From: Latrodectus hesperus
Lineage: Eukaryota > Arthropoda > Arachnida > Araneae > Theridiidae
Assembly: GCA_037975125.1 (NCBI GenBank)
Contig: CM075852.1
Location: 5,582,945 to 5,646,944, forward strand
Direction of reading: 5' to 3'
Length of the DNA stretch: 64,000 nt
This document shows, piece by piece, positions 39,200 through 50,634 of this stretch (within the stretch, counting starts at the first letter, position 1; every line of letters starts with the position of its first letter). The notes under the pieces were generated by a model. It worked only from the letters and a program-made list of their open reading frames with translations, had not been told where the DNA came from and did no database searches. A program made the position numbers and the translations under genes.

Positions 39200-40270
39200 G
39201 TTAGTGCAACTCAATTGATGGCTGAAGCTGTTGCCATATGTCTTGGAATGGAATCAAAAATACTTATGAAGAATAATTGAGATATAGATGTGCTTGTATT
39301 TTTCACATATTGCCAAAGTCGATCTAATGTAGGAGTGGATGGTAATCCAAGAGGTCAGTGTTATTAAACAAGGATCACGCTTTTTGGATAGAACAAATAA
39401 ACCAAAAAGAAACTATCTGATAAGCAAAGAACTCTTGAACATTGGGTGTCTTGTGTGGTTGCATATTATGCAGTGGGAGTATGGCTGAAGCCAAGCACTG
39501 TGTGTATGGCAAAACTACGGTCCTTAAAACTCAGAGATATAGTTCTGAATGCTTAATGTATGGGTAATGAGTAATGGATATTGTAAGGAGTACTAGATGT
39601 AGAAGGCTGCGGGAGGGAAGTTAAATAATACCCTAAACCATGATAATGAGAGCAAAATCAATGTAGGGAATGATAACGCAGCAGTTCAGAAGTCTCCTCA
39701 AATTGACTTCTGAATCGAATCCGGTTATCGTGATATCACCAAGTGATCAGGTGTCTGAGAAAAGTCTGATTATTTCCCTATAAATAATTACATTTTATTT
39801 ATCATGCCTTTTGTTTTTCGCACCTTTGGGGATACAGTGATTGTTGTTTCGAGTCAAATGTAGATGAAACATATACAGCTTTCGGACATTCCACTCAGCT
39901 GCAAATGACTTCAAACAGTATAACCAAATACCAAATGATGCGTAGTAAACTTTTGCCATGGTTCATGATGCAGCTGAGAGATTTATCACTGCTATTCGCA
40001 AAAAATACTTATAGTCACAGTCAATGCCGCAACGAGGTGAGTGCGATACCCCTCGTCAGCTCCCACTCCCTCCTTCATCCAATGGTTACGGATTACCATG
40101 ACAGTTACTAAGTATTTTCCACTAAGCAACTGTGATGGAACATAACACTACCTAGTTTCTCTGATAGATAACCTGCAGTTGTTATGAATTACCATTCTTC
40201 AACGCTCGAACACAGGACATTGATCGAAAGACGTGATGCCTTGAACAAAACAATAGCTTAGTTAAGAAAA
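39200..40270. other. G+C-richer block without an intact ORF, probably old repeat
   Basis: This kilobase has clearly higher sequence complexity than its flanks, as seen elsewhere in the window only in mobile-element relics and candidate exons. Stops occur in all frames. A B-box-like CTCGAACACAGG lies near 40205. I could not match it to a family. Confidence 0.35.
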
Positions 40271-42574
40271 AAGTTAAAAAGCTTTTTCAGCTTAGTTAAA
40301 AGCTTAGTCAAGAAAAAAGAACCACAATAAAATAAATACCACATTTAAAAAAATTTCCAATTGTATAACACTTGTAAGTGGTACCACAATTACCTGTCGT
40401 ATGCATATGCTTTTCAATGCTATTGTTTTGTCTATCTCATAACCACAAATTTATATTGTAAATTTCATGATTTCTATGTATAATTCAAGGTGTTGTATTG
40501 TTGTGTGACTGGAAATCTGCTTAGCAATTCAAAACTTCACGAATATACAGTAACTTCTACTAGAAATTGATTTATCTTGGATTCATGTTTGAGAAAGCAA
40601 AATAGTATTTAGAAATATAATTATTTTCTAAAAAGCAGCAATATTTTAAAATGAAAAATATAATTCATTTTTGAATTTGTATTTATGAATTTTAGTATGG
40701 ATTGAAAATCTCTGTATGTATTGTTTTGATTATTTTCTACACATTATTTCTAGTAAAGATTTCAACTTTTAAATCTAGATTTATAGATATATCTGGGAAC
40801 TTATTAAATAATGATTTTAGAAATCATTAAAGTTATAAATAAATAAAAATTTTAATCAATTTTAATAATTTGGTAAAAAAAAATTCTACAAGAATCTAAT
40901 TTTTTTTTAGCATTGTGGAAAACTTCATAAAATTATTTATATGTTTTTGTAATAGAAAATCTTTGGAAATTGATTATTAAATTATTTTTTTCAATGTGAA
41001 TTACATTCAAAAGTAAAGTGATTACCCTTAACAATCAAATAATATCCATTATCAGCCTTCAAAAATCTGTATGCTTTAATCATCTGTATATTCGTATCTG
41101 AAAAGAGAACATTCTTTATATCTATTAGACGAAAAGGAGCAGAATGAAATACATATTTTTAGATATTTATATATTAGTATATATCTAAGAAAAGTGTTTA
41201 GCTAATAACAACAAATTTATGAGATGTCAATATATTCAAAATTGTCTGAATGCAGAAAAAATACTTTATTCATTAAAAAAACAAAAACAAATAATCTTTC
41301 ATATTTATGTTTTTTATGCGTAATAAATATATTCAGAAAATAATTCTTGCTTTGGGTTGTTTTTGTTTATTATTGCTCTTGATGTCATGTACTGGACTCA
41401 TTTTAATTAATTTATATACTAATTCCACTCAATGAAACATGCATTAAAATTTAAGTAAATGATTCAAATACGTATTGTCTTTACTGTATGTAATACATTT
41501 TATAAAATTTGATGTAAGAAAGAAAATCTTTGGGTATACAATATTTAATATTATCCGAAATATTAACATATTTTCTGTAAATATTTTCAATTTAAAATGT
41601 GGATTCAGATGTTCATATGTATAAATAATAATCGCTTCTATTATGAAACAGATTACTATGGGTAAAATGAACTCACAAACGTGCGTGCTGTTTCTTAGAT
41701 GCCATTTCTTTCTTAAACCTCAGTTTAAAAACATCAGATTTTTTTCTAAAGCATCTCGACCTCTTCTGTAGCTATATTTATGGGCAATTACTTTTTTTAA
41801 TCGTTATTATTTTGACATTCTGAATTTGTTTCAAGTCAATATTCTGGATGTTAGTGTTTCTAAGGTTCATAACGTGTATTCGTGATTAAAATTAATATTT
41901 TTTAGTCTTATAGTGAAATCAATAATATCTGTCTAACAAGGACGAAATGAAATATGATAAAAGCATAGCTTCTAGAATACTTGAAAGTAATGAGCATTGA
42001 TAGTAATGCTAAAAAAGCATCAATTGATATAGAATCGATAAATGACTTCCTTTACTGATAAATAAAGAAATAAAATATAAATCTGAAACGAGAAGAAATA
42101 CAATGATTTTTACGATGATTGAAATTCATGGAAAATGAAAACAATTTGCTTCAAAATTTCAATATTAGCAATATTTCTTTGTGACACAAAGCAATGTGAC
42201 GTAAATCAAAGTAAAAATAAGATGATGAGAAATGCAAATTATTGAAAGAATGTAGTCAGAACAGAACTAAGCAAAACTCAGTTCTTGTAAAATTTCATGG
42301 AACGTTAATAAAGTATTTTTCATCAAGGGAACCAAGTTTTCACGTGAGAAAATTATTTCCCCTGCAGAAAAGACAAGACAATCGTAAATGTGTTGTGTCA
42401 AATATAATAAATGATCAGTAATGAACTCAAACACACCGCATATACTTCTGAAAAAATTGAATAAATTATAATTATTGTTAAGAATTATTTATTTTAAATA
42501 TAAGAATAGTATGGTATTTAACAGAAGAAACGTTTTATAAATTAATCTTGTTAGTAATTTTTAATAAACTAGTT
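40270..42574. other. AT-rich non-coding stretch
   Basis: About 2.3 kb with nothing supportable. Confidence 0.55.
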
Positions 42575-43031
42575 CTCATAAGCATTTTTTTTTTAACCTA
42601 CGCCCGACCTTGGTTTTTCAACCATCAGTCTCTGTCGGGCAGCCCAATACAATCTTGAGGTGAATGAAAAGACATCTTCCGCAGAATTTCTATCTGCGAC
42701 GTCCGAAAGTCCAGGGCAAGTGAAAAGGTGGTCACCAGTCATATCCTCTAGTCCGCAAAAAGGGCAGATTGGAGAGTCCCTCAAACCCAAACGGTGAAGG
42801 TGGTTTAGTTCGGTGAACTTGTCATTAGTAAAACCACCTGCATTCCAAAAAATCATTTTAAGCTTGTCTTTAGCCATAGTCAGGGCCTTGAAAAAGACCT
42901 TTAAAAATACAGCAGCAATATGATCCTGAAGCCGAAAGAACGTAGTAGGCTGCACGAAGCGACAGGAGTCAGTCGTTTAGTGAAAACAGAGGGCACCACG
43001 TGAAGGCAACTGACACCACCCCCTCATAAGC
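42575..43031 (-). mobile_element. Short LINE deletion derivative with target-site duplications
   Basis: CTCATAAGC occurs at 42575-42583 and 43023-43031, an exact 9-bp target duplication bracketing a 439-bp insertion. Read on the minus strand, the insertion starts with a G-rich leader (GGGGGTGGTGTCAG), carries a short ORF and ends at a stop that runs straight into an A tract (42584-42593). The ORF joins the very start of a LINE endonuclease to its very C-terminus, so the element keeps both ends of its parent and has lost the middle. Such structures need the parent's enzymes to move. Confidence 0.82.
42593..42877 (-). CDS. Fusion of LINE endonuclease start and C-terminal zinc knuckle
   Basis: The frame from the ATG at 42877 has 94 codons. 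Residues 1-20 or so read MAKDKLKMIFWNAGG, the first strand of an AP-type endonuclease as in Jockey-like LINEs, where NAGG or NxxG holds the first metal-binding Asn. The next segment is already CPFCGLEDMTGDHLFTC, a Cys-X2-Cys...His...Cys knuckle found at the far C-terminus of such proteins, followed by LYWAARQRLMVEKPRSGVG and the stop. Endonuclease, reverse transcriptase and RNase H are all missing. An upstream in-frame ATG at 42955 would add 26 residues, but it lies in what looks like the leader. The frame is intact across the junction. It cannot be catalytic; a nucleic-acid-binding role is speculation. Confidence 0.7.
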   Translation of the reverse strand: MAKDKLKMIFWNAGGFTNDKFTELNHLHRLGLRDSPICPFCGLEDMTGDHLFTCPGLSDVADRNSAEDVFSFTSRLYWAARQRLMVEKPRSGVG

Positions 43032-44703
43032 CTAACGCGCGTTCTCGTGTAGGTTATTTATAATTACTCCTTCTACCTAATTTAATCAAGTATATTAACA
43101 CAATCAAATGTACTAAAGAATAATATGGCATATGGATATACATTTATTTATGTTATTATGTAAATATGCGTCAAAATGTTTTATTTATAATCTATCTTTA
43201 TTCTCAAAATAAATTATATAATATTTCCTTAAAATATGAATTTTTCGCTGTCGAGAATGGGCTGTTGTGAGTATGAATCAATATGAAATTGAGACTGTTC
43301 ACGAAACAATTTTATATGCATTTGAGGATTAAAATTTGTTAAAATGAGACCTTGTAATTGAAATTTAAATATTTGGATATGCATGTAAAAAGCATGTAAC
43401 TTGATATACTGATGAATAGCATAATATCAAACATTTGTTAGTTGACATTAAAGATTCAGCACTCATTGTCTATAAAGTACTCTAACCCTTAATAAGATAT
43501 TTGATAATCTGGTATTCATTTTTTCTCGACGCTGTTTAGACTCTACAGTAACACATGGAAAACATACACCATACTAACCCTCATGCCAATTATTTATGTT
43601 TATTAATTTCTGTTCAAAAGATTTATTTATCAGTTTCTCCAAGAAGTATACCAGATAAATTATGAAGAACTTGTTCCTTGAACAGGCTTTAGGCACATGT
43701 TATATTTGTTAAAATTTTGAAACTTAATTTGAACAAACTGGTATTATACTTGATTTGTAAAAATAAATAAAAATATATCTTTTTTTTTATTAAGTATCAA
43801 AAGATTAGTTCAAAAAATAAAAATATAAATAATATAGATATTTTTACTACAATTTATAACCTTTAAGCTAGAAGTAATCGCACTAAAATGCTGTAGTACC
43901 GATGTCCATGATAATTTGCATAATGCAATAAGTGAAACCATTTTGTAGAACTTTATGATGTACTATATTATACTAATTAAACTGTCAGTAATTTATAAAA
44001 TAAATAGCACATATTGCAAGATCAAAAGTTTATAAAACTATACATTTTATAAACTTTTGTCAAATAATTATGAAGTATATTAAATTTCATTGTCCAATAT
44101 CATACTTCCTTATGTATATGCTTAAGGGATTATGAGAAAATAACTATATCATAAGATATCAATATATTCGGTTTAAATATTTATTTCCATAACTCGACTA
44201 AAATAATTTATTTTCCTTAAATAATTGTCAAATAATAGCTTTATTAAAACAATATATGCTCCTTTTGAGAATTTTTAAGATATTTCTTCATATTATACGT
44301 CACATAACCTATTCTTTTAGTAAAACAACTATATTCATTTAAAAAGTTATACTTTGACTTAGTCTAGTAGTTACATATAAATATTTTTTATATCTTAAAA
44401 TATTTGCTTATTAACATGCAAACGGACATTTTTATCGGAATGTTAATATAAATAAACATGCATAAAACATTTAATGGGAAGACTTGTATGGTGTTTAAAG
44501 CATGTAAAATATATTACCTATGATTTTATTCGTTAAAATATATTGTATTATTTTACATAATACAAGTGACATAATAAATGTGTATTTATTAAAAATACTT
44601 ACCTTCTTTTATTATTAAAACTGCTTACTTCTTAATAAAAATAATTCAAAAAAGATGGACTAAATATACAATTTAAAGATATGATGAAATCTTATATAAT
44701 ATG
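43032..44703. other. AT-rich non-coding stretch
   Basis: About 1.7 kb. It contains a 15-bp-arm hairpin at 44023-44059; nothing else is supportable. Confidence 0.55.
44023..44059. repeat. Small perfect inverted repeat
   Basis: CAAAAGTTTATAAAA at 44023-44037 is the exact reverse complement of 44045-44059, with a 7-nt loop. Confidence 0.85.
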
Positions 44704-44705
44704 TA

Positions 44706-45598
44706 TTAGGTTGGTGCGTATGAAATGTCGGATTCTTAAGTGATTGTATAAAACTGCATATCTTTCTTCAAAAGCTGTTTATTCAATCAAAGTATGCTCC
44801 ATTCGCTTCAATACACTTCTCCCAACAAGATTTTAAAGCGTAGATGCCTGTCTTAAAAAAATTTTGGTCTTTAGAATTAATAAACTCTGATATCGAGTTT
44901 CTTAGACTATCTTCATTTTCATAGTGTTTGCCCCTTAAAAACAGCTCTAAATGCTTGAAAAAATGAAAATCGGTCGGCGAGAGATCCGGTGAATAGGGTG
45001 GATGCTGCAATGATGAGCATACGTTTAACCGATCCAGCTTATTTCGCTCTGTCAGTGCGTGCGGTACCCACTTGTCCATCTTCTTAACCTTGCCAATCTC
45101 AGAAAGGTGTCTCAATATCGTTGTATGGTCAACTTTCATCCTGATAGCAAGTTCCCTCGTGGATACGGCTGGATCCGCTTCCACTAGAGCCTTCAGGTCA
45201 TCATTCTTCACCGACGTTTTGGGTCTTCCACGCGGCTCATTTTGCAGTGAAAAATCGCCAGTCCGAAATTTTTCGAACCAACGCTGCACTTTCCGATCGT
45301 TAACCGTATTCTCCCCAAACGCTTGGTTTATGTTGCGTGCAGCTTTTGCAGCACTATTACCAAGTTTGTACTCATATAAGAAAATGACGCGAATGTCGGC
45401 AGAATTCATATCGGCAATAAACTCAAAAGAAATAAAAAAGGGAAGACCTTCGAGAAAACCTATTTTGCTGAAATGAGTCTCTGGCAATGGACAATACGAG
45501 CATGAATGAGGTTATGCCAAATACAAAAGTATAACGAAAACAGGGAGGAAAACGTCCGCATGTAAAGAGAATCCGACATTTCATACGCACCAACCTAA
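44706..45598 (-). mobile_element. Internally deleted mariner transposon with intact ends
   Basis: Both ends carry the same 31-bp inverted repeat (44706-44736 and 45568-45598), starting TTAGGTTGGTGCGTATGAAA. TA target duplications sit at 44704-44705 and 45599-45600. TTAGGTTG-type ends and the transposase sequence place it near the cecropia (Hsmar1-like) mariners. At 893 bp it is about 400 bp short of a typical 1.3-kb mariner. The perfect inverted repeats suggest it moved recently using an active relative's transposase. Confidence 0.93.
44783..45409 (-). CDS. In-frame deleted mariner transposase: DNA-binding domain plus C-terminus
   Basis: The frame from MNSADIRVIFLYEYK (ATG at 45409) is 208 codons; an upstream in-frame ATG at 45487 would add 26. 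Residues 1-110 hold the two helix-turn-helix units of mariner, with FGENTVNDRKVQRWFEKFR and then VDHTTILRHLSEIGKVKK. After RLNVCSSL the next residues are QHPPYSPDLSPTDFHFFKHL, the third catalytic region, so roughly 100-110 residues are gone. With them went the first two catalytic Asp residues; the third (the D of PTDF) remains. The junction is near 45005-45010 and keeps the frame. The C-terminus, ending ANGAYFD, is normal. It cannot cut DNA. It could still bind its inverted repeats, which is inference. Confidence 0.85.
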   Translation of the reverse strand: MNSADIRVIFLYEYKLGNSAAKAARNINQAFGENTVNDRKVQRWFEKFRTGDFSLQNEPRGRPKTSVKNDDLKALVEADPAVSTRELAIRMKVDHTTILRHLSEIGKVKKMDKWVPHALTERNKLDRLNVCSSLQHPPYSPDLSPTDFHFFKHLELFLRGKHYENEDSLRNSISEFINSKDQNFFKTGIYALKSCWEKCIEANGAYFD

Positions 45599-45600
45599 TA

Positions 45601-46030
45601 ATTTAACTCAATAGTTCTAGTTAACTTTTAATTTTTGATTTTATGGTAGGACTTTGAATTTGGCGGATAACTTAATTACAGAAAAATGTAAATAATTTAT
45701 TTTTATTATGCTCCAATGTTTATGAGTAACTTTTCTTACATTTATAGCAAAAAAAAAAATCAATACTTTTTTACATTCTTGAACCAAAAAGTGATTATTT
45801 AAAATCATGCTTCAAAATGGCAAAATAAACACTTAAGCTAATCTTGGATTTAGTAAGCAAATACTAAACACATGTCAAAAAAGAATGATCGAGTGCATTT
45901 TAAAATAGCGTATATGTCAAGAAAATATGGTAAAATATAACTTAAGAGACATGTATCAAGAAAAATATATTTTCTTTCATGAAGGATTATTCGAATAAAA
46001 ATGCAAGTTAATATAAAGTAAGTGCTCATA
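45601..46030. other. AT-rich non-coding stretch
   Basis: Nothing supportable. Confidence 0.5.
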
Positions 46031-46037
46031 AAACCAC

Positions 46038-46161
46038 CTTGCAGCAGACCAGACGCTTTTATCCTGAAATTCCGCTGAGGCATCCTCTTCCGCAGATACC
46101 TCCTGATGATAGTGTTTAATGTCCCTCGATTTTATGTCATCCCGGATGTGTTCCTGGCCGA
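46038..46161 (-). CDS. Possible internal exon, minus strand
   Basis: On the minus strand a pyrimidine-rich acceptor (CCATTTTTGCTCCCCAG) precedes position 46161 and a GCTGCAAG/GTGGTT donor follows 46038. Exactly one frame of the 124 nt is open, encoding 40 full codons of a charged peptide. It begins GQEHIRDDIKSRDIKHYHQE and ends EFQDKSVWSAA, with a split codon on each side. The composition looks more like a real protein than the Asn/Ile/Phe/Tyr frames elsewhere. It lies about 6.8 kb downstream of the stronger 53-kb exon on the same strand, but nothing links them. No domain is recognised. Confidence 0.3.
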
Positions 46162-46169
46162 CTGGGGAG

Positions 46170-46480
46170 CAAAAATGGAGCTGATATTGTAGACAGATGC
46201 CATAAGTGCTTGAATAGGGGCAGCTTCTAAAATAATCTAAACAGGGTAGATAAGAGCATTTAAATTTTATTCCAAGGCAGTGGAACACGAGTTTTATTAG
46301 GTTTTAAAGTAGTGGAATAAATCAAGGAGGGGATAAAATATTCTTCGGGAGATAAGTGACGTAACTCTGAATTATTGATTAGTTGCAAACATTCAGGAGA
46401 ATTTAATTAATGCTAACGCAAGCGTTATCGTCATTCAATCAATAGATTTCTAAGGAGTATTGTTTGCATTAATCAGCATT
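46170..46480. promoter_or_regulatory. Candidate cis-regulatory block beside the possible exon
   Basis: Balanced, non-repetitive sequence with TTTAATTAA (46402-46410), the short inverted repeat TAACGC-AA-GCGTTA (46414-46427) and CATTCAATCAATAG after it. These resemble homeodomain and Hox/Pbx-type sites. It has no ORF. Conservation would have to be tested. Confidence 0.28.
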
Positions 46481-48570
46481 ACATATACTAAATTAAATAC
46501 TAAGATCAAATTTCTAAATAATCAGATTTCTTTACCAAACGTTTCATCAATTTTCTATAATTTAATCTGAAGGCAAAATGATTAAATCAAATTTAATCGT
46601 GAATAATTTGAAATTTTGCTGTTAATGTCAAATTATATCATTTGTTGTCAAATTATAGCATTTTGAATATGGAGAGTGTGTGCATTCTCTTAAAAATTCT
46701 TAATTCCTTACATCTAACAAAAATCAATTTCTTTAGCATAATGAAAAGTAAATATTAGGATTAAGAATAAAGAAAGTAATTTTATTTATTAATGTTTTAA
46801 TTTTTTCTTGTTATTATTTTTGATTAAATACTTTTATATATATTTTTAATGGGAAGACTAATCTTTACAGTTCTTTATTAAAACACGTATATTTTCAATT
46901 TAATTAGATTAATAAAGGAAATGTTTTCTGAAACAATTCATTTTTAATTTAACCTGAATGGTCATTATAAAGCTTATATGAACTCAAAAATTAATGAATA
47001 ATACCATTCTACAAAAGTTTCATTTCTTAATATTTACAATACTTATCAATCAATGTTTTTAAAATTAAAACTTTTATGATAATTACGGTTCATTAATAAT
47101 GTTTTATTTGAGTTAGTTTTTAATCATTTTGAATAATAAATAACAATGTAGAAAAATGAAATGTAAACTTAAACACTGATAAAATGTTTTGTTTAATCAA
47201 ACGATGGCTAAAATAATATTCTGATTATATTTTAATTCATGCTATAAATTTGGATGTACTATGAATGCGACGTATAGTAACAAGTAAAATACTTAAAACA
47301 CTCTACATGAAAGTGAAAAAGACATTAGAGAAAAAATTAAAGATGGGATATCTTAGAAAGAGACATTAAATTCTGAAAGAGGGGGAGATCATTTTTTTTT
47401 ATTAATCTTGATTCTCAGGTAAGAAAGAAAGATTATTTGATATTACAAATAACGTCACCAATAACATATATACATATATCATAGACATTCATAAAAATAT
47501 ATTTTCAAACTAGAATTTAATTGGACTTAATATTCAATCAATAAATATATTAAGGATTATATTTAAGCTAAATTCGGTTAAAAAATTTAAGTAAGATAAA
47601 ATTTATTAAGTAAATAAAATTATAGAATTTATGATTAACATCAAAATTTAACAAAAATCAAGAAGAAATTACAAATGTAGAACAATAAACGTTTTAATAT
47701 ATTCCATTTTCATTTTTGTACATTTCGGAATTTTATTACTAAATTAAATTACATAAATAAAATTAAGTAATTACGAAAATTAAATTACGTTATTAATAAA
47801 ATTGATGAATAATTTGATTTCAAACTTTTAAAATATGAAATTAATTATTATTTTAGGAAACGTGCTAGATTAAAATTAATTTAAATTTATGCATTCACTG
47901 GAAACTAAAGTCAGTTAAATAAAATTAAAGTCTGCTATATTTCCATGTGAGCAATTAGTCTATTCAGGGTTAACCAAATGTTTTTGAAGAGTATAATATT
48001 TGAACATAAAATTAACAACCCGTTTTTTCCAACTTATGAAAAATATTAAAATATCAAAAACGATTATTGAGTTCTTGTAAAATTTTCTTTTTCAGAAGAT
48101 AGGATATACTTCAGTAAATAAATTTTAAGTAGAATAAACTTGAAAAAAACAACAACAAAAGTACTAACTCAATTTTACTGCCTATTAATCGTTACCCATA
48201 TTTAAGATTTAGATTATGTTAGAGCTTGTCATTGCATAGTGTTGTAGGTCTTCCTGATCGACAAGAGTTCGAGAGCAAAGACCGTCATTAGCATTTGAAA
48301 ACATCTAATGCATTTAAATAAACATAATACATGTTTTTCGTTGCAAGAATTCCGTTAAACCCCTATGAAGCTAAAGAAGCATACAATGACAGATATACTT
48401 TTTTTGGTATTTGGCTGACCTCCTAACTGGAAAAAATTAATATTGAATTATTTAGAAGTGAACAAACACAGAAAATATATAGAAAGCAAACGATATCGTA
48501 AACTGATATGAGCTGACAAATGACAGTCAAATATCGACATGAGCAGAAACTTTACTTTTTGACCCCTCTA
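46481..48570. other. AT-rich non-coding stretch
   Basis: About 2.1 kb with nothing supportable. Confidence 0.55.
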
Positions 48571-48573
48571 ATA

Positions 48574-49981
48574 CACTCATGTCCATAAATTAAGGATAAT
48601 TCAGAATCCCCCAGAAATTGAACTCTAAAATATAATATATCTTTCACATGTAGAATTATCACACACATCTTGAAGAATAATATGCAAATAACAAGAAACC
48701 ATCAGTTGGTACCGATAGTTCGTCATAATGACGAGAGTGTAAGAGAGGGGTATGTAAGTAATGGTTTCAAAAAAGTAAAATTGTTCACAAACGTTTTAAA
48801 AGCTTTCAGTGCAGTAACCGCATAGTTATGTCCAAAATGAAGCATTTGGATGATGTTTTACGGGGTAGAATAATCGGCCGTCTGGAATGTGGACTCACCC
48901 AGTAGGAAGTATCCGAGGAACTTGGAATCGATCAGAGTGTCAAATCCAGGCTTTGGCAATTTTCCAAGATGATGGTAATGTGAAAAGATGTTACAGTAGA
49001 GGTCGCCCCCTAGTTGCAACACCGAATGAGGACGGTATTTGGCCGTTACGTCCGAAAGAAATAGACGGAACACATCATCAGACCTCTCTCGTCAGCTATC
49101 TTCAGCTACCGGTTCAACAGTTTCAAGATGGACCGTGTACAGACGCTTCGGACACATTGGTCAATATGCTCGTAAGACTATCAAATGCGTCTAGCTTTCA
49201 GTCTGATTCTCGCCGGACATTCATATGGAGAGTGCCAGGTACCCGTTACCACCAAGAGAACATCACTGAACGACACCGTTACGGTGGGGCCGGATTGCTC
49301 GTTTGGGGAGAAATTATTCTGGGTTCCGGAACTAACCTGCATGTTCAGAATGTAACCATGACAGGCCACATCTATCGGGATGTCATCCTGGAACCAAACG
49401 TACGTTTGCTTCGGAGAGCCATGAGTGCAGACTTTTTGTTTATGGATGACAACGCCCGTCCTCACCGTGCAAACATTGTAGACGAATACCTTCAATCGGA
49501 GGATATCACCCGTATTGGACTAGCCAGCATACTCACAGGACTTGAATCCAGTAGAGTATGTGTGGGAAAGGCTTGGCCGACGAATTGCAGCCCATCAACC
49601 TCCTCCCACATGTCTACCGGAACTTCGGAGAACATTGCTTGATGAGTGGTGTAGTATTCTCCAAGATCAGATCGATAATTTGATGCTCAGCATGCCTAGA
49701 CCTTGTACGACCTGAATTGCCACAGTCTGGAGAGCATACTCTCTCTAGGCATTAACCTTCATACATACCATATTATATTAGTTTTTGTAAATAGGTTCTT
49801 TTTTGCAATTTGCTCCCGGGAGTAGAAATCGCAATTTTTATTAATGATGTCAAACATATAGCATCTTTTTTGCTCTTTCCCTTTTTTTAAGAAATAGACT
49901 TTACAAATAAGTCACATTTGTTTTGCTTCCTTCTCTTAATTTGCCTGAACTTGCATTACCCTTGGTTTATGGACACGAGTG
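48574..49981 (+). mobile_element. Decayed Tc1-type transposon
   Basis: The left end CACTCATGTCCATAAATTAA follows a TA at 48572-48573. The right end TTTATGGACACGAGTG, finishing at 49981, is its diverged inverse. The right flank is TT rather than TA, so the target duplication has mutated or the end is off by a base or two. The body carries a plus-strand DD34E transposase gene with an internal deletion, stops and frameshifts. Present length is about 1.4 kb. Confidence 0.82.
48837..49712 (+). pseudogene. Broken Tc1-type transposase
   Basis: The ATG at 48837 opens MKHLDDVLRGRIIGRLECG, the first helix-turn-helix, and a TAG at 48903 stops it after 22 codons. EVSEELGIDQSVKSRLWQ and GNVKRCYSRGRPLVATPNED follow across a frame change. 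Then comes RKTIKCV, directly joined to SFQSDSRRTFIWR, so the segment with the first catalytic Asp (SDESRF) is deleted. RYGGAGLLVWGEIILGS and FLFMDDNARPHRAN are intact, with the second Asp at 49447-49449. The third residue, Glu of PVEYVWERLGRR (49554-49556), is in another frame. The 107-nt spacing between the two codons, against 105 for 34 residues, shows a net 2-nt gain. The protein end, PRPCTT, stops at 49712. Confidence 0.85.
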
Positions 49982-49984
49982 TTT

Positions 49985-50365
49985 ATATGTAATAGAAATG
50001 CTTATTATTCGGCGTGGTAAAGTTTTTGATTTTAACAAAAGTAATAGCATAATATTTGCTACCAAAAATATGTATGATATTTATCCAAGTGCATTCAGAA
50101 TTCGAGAATATTAGTTGGAAATTTTATGAAATAAAAATTTAATCTTGATCTTTCAGAATTAAATAATCAATTTCAGATTAAATTACCAATGGAGAGGAAA
50201 ATGCATTCCTTGTGAGAGTCCAAAACTCAAAATACATTAGCAATTTATCATACAATCCAAGGTTTACACACCAATAAACCTTTTTTAGGTTTGAGGGAGT
50301 AAATCAATCTTTAATTAAAAGTTCTCCTCAATTGTGAATATGAAATCAATGTTATACTTAAACAA
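49985..50365. other. AT-rich non-coding stretch
   Basis: No feature beyond flanking sequence of the Tc1 copy. Confidence 0.5.
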
Positions 50366-50503
50366 AATATGTCAAGACCATACGGATAGGGAGGTCTTGG
50401 GTTCGAATCCCAGTTCGGGCATGGATATACTTTCTCTCTCTATCTATCCTGTCTTTGTCCTTTCCTTGTATGAATGGGTTGTGAATGGTTGCCTAACCTA
50501 TAA

Positions 50504-50570
50504 ACGGGTACCTATTGTATGTGTGTACTGAGGAAGTCGAACTCAGTACACACATACAATAGGTATCCGT
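50504..50570 (+). repeat. 28-bp-stem hairpin inside the SINE
   Basis: 50504-50531 pairs with 50543-50570 around an 11-nt loop with a single G-T wobble. The inner 23 bp are exact. Confidence 0.92.
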
Positions 50571-50634
50571 TGTGTGGATCAATACAATAGGTATCCGTTG
50601 TGTGGATCAATACAATAGGTGCCCGTTGTGTGGA
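50553..50634 (+). repeat. Tandem 28-bp units
   Basis: Three copies of ATACAATAGGTATCCGTTGT plus TGTGGATCA, the last with GTGCCC in place of GTATCC. The first copy overlaps the right arm of the hairpin, so the array probably grew from it. Confidence 0.88.

Noticed and set aside
45072..45476. 134-codon plus-strand frame
   Set aside because: Antisense shadow of the deleted mariner transposase.
49181..49495. 104-codon minus-strand frame
   Set aside because: Antisense shadow of the Tc1 transposase relic.
50370..50425. Functional tRNA gene
   Set aside because: Only the T arm and 3' acceptor half exist; no matching 5' acceptor, D arm or clean anticodon arm is present upstream.
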